The translations under genes were made by a program, and so were the position numbers. Positions 7,801-12,644 of a stretch of 12,644 bases of DNA are shown here, piece after piece (positions within the stretch are counted from its first letter, which is position 1; each line of letters begins with the position of its first letter). A model generated the notes under the pieces. It ran no database searches and had not been told where the DNA came from. It saw only the letters and a program-made list of their open reading frames with translations. The stretch covers positions 1 through 12,644 of the forward strand of contig CAIRNW010000233.1 of assembly GCA_903879995.1 (NCBI GenBank), read 5' to 3'. The stretch comes from an uncultured Bacteroidota bacterium. GTDB taxonomy: Bacteria > Bacteroidota > Bacteroidia > Chitinophagales > Chitinophagaceae.

Positions 7801-8132
7801 TACCTTGGAGCCATGTAATTGATTTGAAACTGCAGCAAGATCTGATGCTGGGCACCGGAAAGCGTTCACATAAAGTATCTGTACAATTGGATATGTTTAA
7901 CTTCACTAACTTCCTGAGTAGAAATTGGGGTAAAGTGTATGTAACACCTGGGGTTGACTCTTACTCTTTAATAAGCATGGAGGGTTATCGAGTTACCGGT
8001 AATACATTGACGCCCCGTTTCACGTACAGGAATTTATCAAACAGAACAGCAGCAGACATATTAGATATTCGGGGTAGTAACTATTTATCCACCAGATGGA
8101 GAGGACAATTAACCGTGCGGTACACATTTTAG
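4815..8132 (+). CDS. Oar-like TonB-dependent outer-membrane receptor (carboxypeptidase-regulatory domain + plug + large barrel)
   Basis: This 1105-residue outer-membrane protein has a signal peptide at 1-22 (LVLILLTHSAWS^Q). A carboxypeptidase-regulatory-like domain follows at about 26-110 (VEGIVRSKNGEALSGASVKI, SSGRYFVVNLQPGGPYTIEASFVGY). LKEVVIT at 116-122 is a possible TonB box. The plug at about 130-245 has LPTVGRNLTDFVRLTPQA, NRYNQIMFDGAVNNDVFGL and FTGGSINAITKSGTN. A long beta-barrel ends in RYTF, the terminal Phe expected for Omp85-dependent assembly. Length and organisation fit the Oar/adhesin-like branch of the TonB-dependent receptors, not SusC: no SusD gene follows. The ATG at 4815 gives the complete signal peptide. 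The cargo is not visible. Lying directly downstream of the phytase, it may be unrelated or a second uptake protein. Transcription should end at the hairpin 22 bases downstream. Confidence 0.9.
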   Translation: MKPLQLFLSSLVLILLTHSAWSQVTTSAVEGIVRSKNGEALSGASVKITHQPTGSVVSAMTTSSGRYFVVNLQPGGPYTIEASFVGYKIETRTNVFLDLGENSKVDFSLLTTAQELKEVVITNKRGSSFTVGGVGTSIAAERFDNLPTVGRNLTDFVRLTPQAKTTFGGGIAIAGQNNRYNQIMFDGAVNNDVFGLSESGTNGGQTGSSPISVDAIESFQIGVSPYDVSLGNFTGGSINAITKSGTNTTKGSAYWISRNENTAGKRPTGAIFDATKLPDFQANTFGITLGGALKKNKLFYFVSAEIQRDERPQPFDPNTFRTPPGAAFRDSVNLILQKLNSYGYDPGEYLDIPDLLESNKIAAKLTWNLNPKHRLNISYRYTNSERSLTSPSTSTRINFFNGGYLFPSTTHSGSLELNSRFSNKISNKLLVTFTNVLDDRDPLGKDFPRVTLNSVNSTSYVFGTENFSTGNQLKQNNTAVFNELRLLAGNHQLKAGLDIEFSNSYNLFVRDNYGTYTYNWVGDFLADRRPAQYSRSFSLRDNITGDGSAAGTEFNTLRAGFFIGDQWRVNDKLTFNLGVRADNFEFLTTPNEDTYFNNTALPVITNLLRTNWAPYVLFDIQDARSGQRPQPQLSLSPRLGFGWEAGNGWKVRGGVGAFTGRVPLVWPGGVYNNTGVNIGGVFLNNPNITFRPDAFNQYKPSDLGVTVASPSGQIDLIAKNFRLPKVLKSSVGFDKTLGNGWKWSTDILYQWNLNEIVYYNIFGMPGVKNALNQDTYLNISGTSTVYNRIDFDPLTAGIQNPYSTGIFVIANGKGQKGYSYNLTTAIDKSFSNGWSINLNYGYGDSYTLFDGTSSQNNSQWRFIETKNGRNNISLSRSDFAQLHRISSFVSKRITYAKDRLATSITLFYNGQSGSPYSYVFSRSMIYDQNGANGETTDLIYVPKDLADWSRFAESYVANGVTYTVEQQWAALDQYISKDKHLNEKRGTYADRNGAILPWSHVIDLKLQQDLMLGTGKRSHKVSVQLDMFNFTNFLSRNWGKVYVTPGVDSYSLISMEGYRVTGNTLTPRFTYRNLSNRTAADILDIRGSNYLSTRWRGQLTVRYTF

Positions 8133-8154
8133 TAAACCAACAACAGACCACGGT

Positions 8155-8183
8155 ATGGGCAACAAGTGTTGCCCATTTTTTTT
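8155..8183 (+). terminator. Strong intrinsic terminator after the Oar-like receptor
   Basis: ATGGGCAACA at 8155-8164 and TGTTGCCCAT at 8167-8176 are perfect inverted repeats, realistically an eight-pair stem with a six-base loop. They are followed by eight Ts at 8176-8183. It lies 22 bases after the receptor stop codon. It separates the receptor from the amidohydrolase gene and argues against starting that gene at the GTG at 8166. Confidence 0.9.
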
Positions 8184-8187
8184 ATCA

Positions 8188-8204
8188 TATTTTTCCTATT
8201 TTTC
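8188..8204 (+). promoter_or_regulatory. Tandem TATTTTTC elements, possible promoter of the amidohydrolase operon
   Basis: TATTTTTC occurs twice in tandem (8188-8195 and 8197-8204), each matching TAnnTTTG except for the final base. The second ends 12 bases before the ATG at 8217. As this gene follows a strong terminator, some promoter must lie in 8177-8216; these are the only candidates I see. A TTG at 8169-8171 lies 16 bases before the first box. Confidence 0.25.
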
Positions 8205-8216
8205 AAAAAAATTACC

Positions 8217-9692
8217 ATGCGTCAATTTGCTCAAATTTTTCTCGTTGGAATGATAAGCTTCGGCACCCCCTGTGTAAGTGCCCAAAAAAAGAAAGAAAGT
8301 TCAAATCCCAATACCGTTTCTAAAGAAACAGCACGTAAAAATATTCAGGATCGCTACGATTACTATAAAGAACGCGCCTTACAAATTTGGAATTTTGCAG
8401 AGGTCGGATATAAGGAAGTTAAAAGTTCGTCCCTACTACAACAAACGCTCCGTGAAAATGGATTTACGGTAGAAGCCGGAGTAGCGGGAATTCCCACGGC
8501 CTTTGTAGCAACCTATGGAAGTGGCGGACCTGTTATTGGAATTCTTGCCGAGTACGATGCATTACCCGGCTTGGCCCAACAAGCCGTTCCTTCAAAAGAA
8601 AAAGCAGAGGGAATTGCGGGGCATGGCTGCGGGCATCACTTATTTGGTGTAGCATCAGTTGCGGGCGCAATTGAATTAAAAAACTTTATCGACAAAAATA
8701 AAATGGCAGGTACCATCAAAGTTTTTGGAACACCTGCCGAAGAAGGGGGATCGGGTAAAGTGTATATGGTACGAGAAGGTTTATTTAATGGTGTAGACAT
8801 CGTGTTGCATTGGCACCCTGACAGTCAAAACGGAGCTAATCCGTATTCATCGCTAGCTAACAAAACAGCTAAGTTTCGTTTTTATGGAATCTCCTCCCAT
8901 GCAGCAGGATATCCTGAAAGAGGTCGTTCTGCCTTAGATGGAGTGGAGGCAATGAACTTCATGGCTAATATGATGCGCGAACACATGCCTTCCGATACGC
9001 GTATGCATTATATCATTACCAGCGGCGGCAAGGCGCCGAATGTAGTACCCGACTATGCGGAGGTATATTATTATATGCGTCATCCTCGTCGGGATGTACT
9101 CATGGAACTTTTTGATCGGCTGGTTAAAGCGGGAGAGGGCGCGGCTGCAGGCACAGGCACTAAAATGGAATACGAAATTATTGGTGGCGTTTATGAATTG
9201 TTACCCGTTGATGCGTTATCAAGAATGGTGTATGATAATATGTTGAAAGTAGGGGGAGTAACTTATTCAGATCAAGAAATAGAATTTGGTAAAAAAATAC
9301 AGGAAAGCTTTATCAGTGGAAATAAACCGTCCATCAGCAGTGCTGGAAAAATTGAAGAATATAAAGTAGTAAATGAGGCAAATCGTTCCGGTGGATCAAC
9401 CGATGTAGGAGATGTAAGTTGGGCGGTACCTACTGTTGGATTCAGAGCGGCTACCTGGATTCCAGGCACCCCCTCACATAGCTGGCAGGCCGTTGCTTGT
9501 GGAGGTACGGATATTGGTATCAAAGGAATGATTGTGGCAGCTACCACCCTTTCTTTCTCAGGAATTGATTTACTGACTAATCCGGCTTTATTGACACAAG
9601 CAAAAGAAGAATGGCAGAAAAACAGAGGGGCCGATTTCAAATACGTTCCTTTGATTGGAAATAGAAAGCCCGCTTTAAATTATCGGGATTAA
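8217..9692 (+). CDS. Exported M20D-family amidohydrolase/peptidase (AbgB-like)
   Basis: A 491-residue zinc-dependent hydrolase of the M20D group, which cleaves amide bonds of N-acyl or aminobenzoyl-glutamate-type substrates. The ATG at 8217 gives a signal peptide, MRQFAQIFLVGMISFGTPCVSA^Q; a GTG 51 bases earlier would lie in the terminator. The catalytic core shows LAEYDALPG (Glu112, Asp114), GHGCGHH (Cys138, His140, His141), TPAEEGG (Glu175, Glu176), VLHWHPD (His198, His200) and GTPSHSW (His421), matching the metal-ligand and catalytic positions of the family. The lid/dimerisation domain lies between about 216 and 350 (SSHAAGYPERGRSALDGVEAM, GGKAPNVVPDYAEVYYYMR). AbgB itself is cytosolic, so the signal peptide points to a periplasmic version with a different substrate. 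The DUF819 membrane gene follows at 21 bases and is probably cotranscribed. The exact substrate is not readable. Confidence 0.9.
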   Translation: MRQFAQIFLVGMISFGTPCVSAQKKKESSNPNTVSKETARKNIQDRYDYYKERALQIWNFAEVGYKEVKSSSLLQQTLRENGFTVEAGVAGIPTAFVATYGSGGPVIGILAEYDALPGLAQQAVPSKEKAEGIAGHGCGHHLFGVASVAGAIELKNFIDKNKMAGTIKVFGTPAEEGGSGKVYMVREGLFNGVDIVLHWHPDSQNGANPYSSLANKTAKFRFYGISSHAAGYPERGRSALDGVEAMNFMANMMREHMPSDTRMHYIITSGGKAPNVVPDYAEVYYYMRHPRRDVLMELFDRLVKAGEGAAAGTGTKMEYEIIGGVYELLPVDALSRMVYDNMLKVGGVTYSDQEIEFGKKIQESFISGNKPSISSAGKIEEYKVVNEANRSGGSTDVGDVSWAVPTVGFRAATWIPGTPSHSWQAVACGGTDIGIKGMIVAATTLSFSGIDLLTNPALLTQAKEEWQKNRGADFKYVPLIGNRKPALNYRD

Positions 9693-9713
9693 TCACATAA
9701 TTAGATTTTTAAA

Positions 9714-10949
9714 ATGAATCTTGGCAACGATATCGTAGCCATATTATTTCTTATTGCTTGTACGGCTTTTATTTACAAGAGCTCAAAAAGTAATTCTCGA
9801 TTATTCAAGAGTACATACAAGTGGATCCCCGCTATTTTATGGTTATATATATTACCAGCGCTTGCCAACACGTTTAATTGGATAAATGCAAGCGAGGGCA
9901 TCAAAAATCTCACCAGCAATTGGATGTTACCCCTTAGCATTATTATACTCACGGCCAGTATTGATATAAGATCATTATTTAGAATCACCCCAAAAGCATT
10001 AATTGTTTTTTTTCTAGGAACAATAGGCATTGTCCTGGGTGGCCCACTAGCACTTGCGATGGTGGGTACCTTTGATCCTTCACTACTAAATGATGCGGGA
10101 GAGCATACTACATGGCGAGGCTTAGTGTGTATAACAGGGAGTTGGATCAATGGAAGTGCGGGCCAATTAAGCATGAGAGAAGCATTTGGCTGTAGTGAAG
10201 AACTTTTTTTTACAGCAGCAACAACTGATATAATTCTCCAAAATGGTTGGTTGGTTATACTACTTTATTCTTCACGATTTCAACCGCAATTAAATAAGTG
10301 GCTAACAAATTCTGTATCGCAGGAATACGTAAAAGAAAGTTTGAAGGTAGAAACCGAACAAATTACCCATCAAAAAATTAAATTCCCTGACCTACTTTCC
10401 ATGTTTATAATTTCAGGTGCTATGGTAGGGATTCAGTTATTAGCTGATTCGACAACGCAGTTTGGGGTAGAATTGATTGGAAATAATCCCACAGACTCCT
10501 TTTCCTTTTTAACAAAAAAATCCTTTTGGCTTATTATTCTCGCCAGCTTGATTGGGTTAGGCCTTTCATTCACCTCCTTTTTAAAAAAAGATAATACAAC
10601 CTGGAGCTGGGTAGGAAACTTAACAATCTTATATGTAATAGCATCGATTGGTTTACAATTTGATCTGGCCGTTTTTAATTTTCGATTTTCTTTTTTTATA
10701 ATAGGAGCTCTTTGGCTTTTGATACATCTTGCTTTTATGTTAGTAGGAGCCAAATTAATAAAAGCACCGTGGCATTATAGTGCCATTGGAAGCCAGGCTA
10801 ATATTGGTGGTCCAGCAACCTCTTCGATTGTAGCAGCAACTTTTCATCCAAACTTAGTGCCCTTAGCGATACTGCTAAGCGTACTCAGTAATTTAATTGG
10901 TAACTATGCAGGCATTATTGCCGGTATGCTTTTCCAATGGATTATATAA
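9714..10949 (+). CDS. DUF819-family multi-pass inner-membrane protein, putative transporter
   Basis: The 411-residue protein has about ten or eleven hydrophobic segments (roughly 5-22, 37-55, 70-86, 92-117, 133-150, 163-185, 227-245, 270-290, 298-315, 320-345 and 385-408). The family-typical stretches are ITGSWINGSAGQLSM (about 139-153) and, near the C-terminus, ANIGGPATSSIVAA followed by LVPLAILLSVLSNLIGNYAG, whose Gly-rich re-entrant look and two-half arrangement resemble secondary transporters. A hydrophilic loop lies at about 190-225. DUF819 members have no firmly assigned substrate that I can state. The start ATG at 9714 is 21 bases behind the amidohydrolase, so the pair probably forms an operon in which the membrane protein could import a product of the periplasmic hydrolase. 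That coupling is an inference. The gene is convergent with the fucosidase, with only five bases between stops. Confidence 0.85.
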   Translation: MNLGNDIVAILFLIACTAFIYKSSKSNSRLFKSTYKWIPAILWLYILPALANTFNWINASEGIKNLTSNWMLPLSIIILTASIDIRSLFRITPKALIVFFLGTIGIVLGGPLALAMVGTFDPSLLNDAGEHTTWRGLVCITGSWINGSAGQLSMREAFGCSEELFFTAATTDIILQNGWLVILLYSSRFQPQLNKWLTNSVSQEYVKESLKVETEQITHQKIKFPDLLSMFIISGAMVGIQLLADSTTQFGVELIGNNPTDSFSFLTKKSFWLIILASLIGLGLSFTSFLKKDNTTWSWVGNLTILYVIASIGLQFDLAVFNFRFSFFIIGALWLLIHLAFMLVGAKLIKAPWHYSAIGSQANIGGPATSSIVAATFHPNLVPLAILLSVLSNLIGNYAGIIAGMLFQWII

Positions 10950-10954
10950 CATTC

Positions 10955-12289
10955 CTATTTAGCAGCCAACTTTATTGCTAATATCTGATCGGGCTTTTCT
11001 TTATCACAATTTTGATCTAGAAAAATTCGAAGTCCTGTGGATGCTTGTTCGAAGCGTAATGCTTTGCCGCTTTCAAATAATTGTACTTCCGTTGCTTTAC
11101 CAGCCCAATTGGGTAATAGGATTACCCCATCTGCAGGACAGGCCAACACGTGTACATATTGTGCTGTAGGCGTCCCCACCACAACACCCCATTCCTGATC
11201 AGCAATAATTTTTCCTCTTGTGTTATATAAAGCTGTGCCATATTGTTTGGTCCAGGCGCCAACCTTTTTTAATGTATCTAAAAACTCGGGTTGAATTTTT
11301 CCAGAAGGCATGGGACCCACATTCAACAGAAGATTTGCATTAACTCCTGCACCGCGAACCAAATAGTCAATGATAGTTTTTGTGCTCTTGTATTGTTTAT
11401 CTGTGATGTTATAACCCCAAGAGTTGTTCATGGTTTCACAAGTTTCAAGTGGCATTGATTGTGATACTTCCTGAAAGCTGAGTCCGTTTTTATTTTGTCC
11501 GGGTAAATCTTTTTCAAATAGTTGAAAATCTTCACCAGGAAAAGGAGTCAAGTGATGATTATTACCAATTAAACAAGCGGGTTGCAAGCGATGTATAAGA
11601 CTATAAAGTTCGTCATACTTCCAGTCAATACGAGAAGTTCTGTCTGCATGTCCCTCAGGATTAGTCTGATCCCAATGCCCATCAAGCCAAATAGACATGA
11701 TGGGACCATAATTAGTTAACAGTTCAGTTAACTGGTTTTTCATAAAAGCCAGATAGGAAGCATAATTACTCTTTGCAGTTCGTCCGGTACCCTTTCCTGT
11801 TCGTCCCGTTTCATAGGGATAATCTTCCCGAAACCAATCTAGTGTAGAATAATACAATCCCAGCTTCATGCCATGCCGCTGACAGGCATCAGCCAATTGT
11901 TTCAAAACATCTTTTCCATAGGGGGTGTTAGTGATTTTCCAATCAGCGTATTTGGTATCCCAATTAGAAAAACCATCATGGTGTCGAGATACAAAAACAA
12001 TATAGCGCATCCCGGCATTTTTGGCAGCGGTTACCCATTCGTCCGCATTAAATAAATGAGGATAGAAGGCTTGCTGTAGTCGTCGATAATCAACCACCTG
12101 AATGTTTCGGTTGTTCATTACCCACTCATTAGCGCCTAGCATACTTGAAAGTCCCCAATGAATAAACAGGCCGAACTTAGCATCTTGAAATTGTTGCCGG
12201 GCAGCCAGATTTTCAGGCGCGGGTGTATACGATTGAGCAAATACGCTGCTTGTTAGCAGCATAAAAAATGCTGCGATAAAATTTTTCAA
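10955..12289 (-). CDS. Exported GH29 alpha-L-fucosidase, TTG start
   Basis: This 444-residue glycoside hydrolase of family GH29 removes alpha-L-fucose from glycans by a retaining mechanism. Residues 1-19 are a signal peptide (KNFIAAFFMLLTSSVFA^Q). The catalytic barrel shows KFGLFIHWG 38-46, NEWVMNN 54-60, FVSRHHDGFSNWDTKYADW 99-117, GMKLGLYYSTLDWF 140-153 and IMSIWLDGHWD 197-207, where Asp203 is the expected nucleophile. GSWGY-like NNSWGYN and LLLNVGPMPSGKIQPE follow in the C-terminal half. There is no appended carbohydrate-binding domain beyond a short beta-rich tail. The only start that keeps the charged head of the signal peptide is TTG at 12289-12287; the next Met is residue 10. The frame begins nine bases after the stop of the upstream hydrolase gene, in the same frame, so the two are probably cotranscribed. 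Residues 161-174 contain a seven-residue tandem repeat. Confidence 0.92.
   Translation of the reverse strand: MKNFIAAFFMLLTSSVFAQSYTPAPENLAARQQFQDAKFGLFIHWGLSSMLGANEWVMNNRNIQVVDYRRLQQAFYPHLFNADEWVTAAKNAGMRYIVFVSRHHDGFSNWDTKYADWKITNTPYGKDVLKQLADACQRHGMKLGLYYSTLDWFREDYPYETGRTGKGTGRTAKSNYASYLAFMKNQLTELLTNYGPIMSIWLDGHWDQTNPEGHADRTSRIDWKYDELYSLIHRLQPACLIGNNHHLTPFPGEDFQLFEKDLPGQNKNGLSFQEVSQSMPLETCETMNNSWGYNITDKQYKSTKTIIDYLVRGAGVNANLLLNVGPMPSGKIQPEFLDTLKKVGAWTKQYGTALYNTRGKIIADQEWGVVVGTPTAQYVHVLACPADGVILLPNWAGKATEVQLFESGKALRFEQASTGLRIFLDQNCDKEKPDQILAIKLAAK
11768..11809 (-). repeat. 21-base tandem duplication within the fucosidase gene (two seven-residue copies)
   Basis: The fucosidase has TGRTGKG followed at once by TGRTAKS (residues 161-174). 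At DNA level the plus strand carries GTTCGTCC at 11778-11785 and again at 11799-11806, exactly 21 bases apart. This looks like an in-frame duplication in a loop about 30 residues before the nucleophile. Confidence 0.5.
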
Positions 12290-12298
12290 AGAAAATAT

Positions 12299-12644
12299 TT
12301 ATAGTTTTTTCAAAAAAGAAATGACACCGTTAAAATAAGTTTCCTGATCGTCATACATAGACATATGACTTCCTTTTGCACAATACAAATAAGAACCCTT
12401 TTGTACAAGTGTGCTCATTTTTTCCATGGCCTTTGGATCCATCGTATCAAACTCCCCGCCAATCGTTAAAGTTGGAACGGCAATTTTATTTAGGTCATTA
12501 GTGCGGTCCCAGTTTTTTAACAGTGCGTCTCCAACTACACCAAATTCACTAGGTCCTTGCATCTTCAAATAGAGCGGGTAGTTTATATTCTTAAAAGCAC
12601 GATTTACCGGATTAGGCCACTCACTGGGTTTCATACGCAGTATA
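12299..12644 (-). CDS. Alpha/beta hydrolase of the proline iminopeptidase type (C-terminal part; runs off right edge)
   Basis: About 115 C-terminal residues of a serine-hydrolase-fold protein close to the S33 proline iminopeptidases. EWPNPVNRAFKNIN, MQGPSEFG and NWDRTNDLNKI precede the final two triad positions. The acidic residue sits in GGEFDTMDP and the histidine in AKGSHMSMYDD, at residues 63 and 90 counted from the ATG at 12634. That ATG is probably internal: the frame remains open to the edge (Ile-Leu-Arg before it), and the nucleophile elbow and first triad residue lie outside the window. It would cleave N-terminal proline or a related small substrate; other alpha/beta hydrolase activities cannot be excluded. 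The fucosidase frame follows nine bases after the TAA. Confidence 0.85.
   Translation of the reverse strand, partial: ILRMKPSEWPNPVNRAFKNINYPLYLKMQGPSEFGVVGDALLKNWDRTNDLNKIAVPTLTIGGEFDTMDPKAMEKMSTLVQKGSYLYCAKGSHMSMYDDQETYFNGVISFLKKL

Noticed and set aside
775..8132. SusC/SusD-type glycan utilisation locus
   Set aside because: Both receptors lack a SusD partner and have plug motifs of other subfamilies; the intervening gene is a phytase, not a glycan enzyme.
8166..8216. GTG start adding 17 hydrophobic residues to the amidohydrolase
   Set aside because: The extra codons lie in the right arm and T-run of the terminator; the ATG at 8217 gives a standard signal peptide by itself.
9272..10174. 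Antisense open frames within the amidohydrolase and DUF819 genes
   Set aside because: They lie opposite strongly conserved coding sequence, and their translations show no domain or signal; they are shadow frames.
10959..10981. TTAGCA / TGCTAA inverted repeat at the convergent gene ends as a bidirectional terminator
   Set aside because: The stem has only six pairs, the loop is eleven bases, and no T-run is present on either strand.
1..12644. Insertion sequences, CRISPR arrays, tRNA/rRNA genes or riboswitches
   Set aside because: No transposase-like frames, spaced repeats or RNA landmarks were seen; the gaps are too short for most structured leaders.

Overview
The window looks like a stretch of chromosome from a Bacteroidota bacterium, most likely of the Chitinophagaceae/Sphingobacteriia type. 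The reasons are two large TonB-dependent receptors with N-terminal carboxypeptidase-regulatory-like domains, AT-rich tracts between genes, TAnnTTTG-like promoter elements instead of sigma70-type -10 boxes, and little Shine-Dalgarno signal. The lineage is an inference from gene content. No mobile elements, CRISPR arrays, rRNA or tRNA genes were seen. The window is almost fully coding, and no gene-free gap exceeds about 90 bases.

Layout, left to right. (1) The 3' end of an unrecognised membrane protein (to 187), then a DinB/YfiT-type putative metal-dependent hydrolase (195-710). (2) A phosphate-scavenging pair: an outer-membrane TonB-dependent receptor (775-3624) and, 18 bases on, an exported beta-propeller phytase (3643-4725). 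(3) A second, Oar-like TonB-dependent receptor (4815-8132), closed by a strong intrinsic terminator (8155-8183). (4) A two-gene unit of an exported M20D (AbgB-like) amidohydrolase (8217-9692) and a DUF819 multi-pass membrane protein (9714-10949). (5) On the minus strand and convergent with unit 4, an operon entering from the right edge: the C-terminal part of an alpha/beta hydrolase of the proline iminopeptidase type (12644-12299), then an exported GH29 alpha-L-fucosidase (12289-10955) that appears to start at TTG.

Read together, the region serves uptake and breakdown of organic nutrients: inositol phosphates or phosphate, amidated or peptide-like compounds, and fucosylated glycans. Most of the products carry signal peptides.

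The most unusual structure is a near-perfect intrinsic-terminator hairpin with a 13-pair stem, 6-base loop and T-run, lying inside the first 22 codons of the phytase at 3668-3706. It sits just downstream of a TAACTTTG promoter-like box that is only five bases from the phytase start codon. It could be the receptor gene's terminator embedded in the next gene's signal-peptide coding sequence, or a translation-sensitive attenuator that separates receptor from phytase expression.
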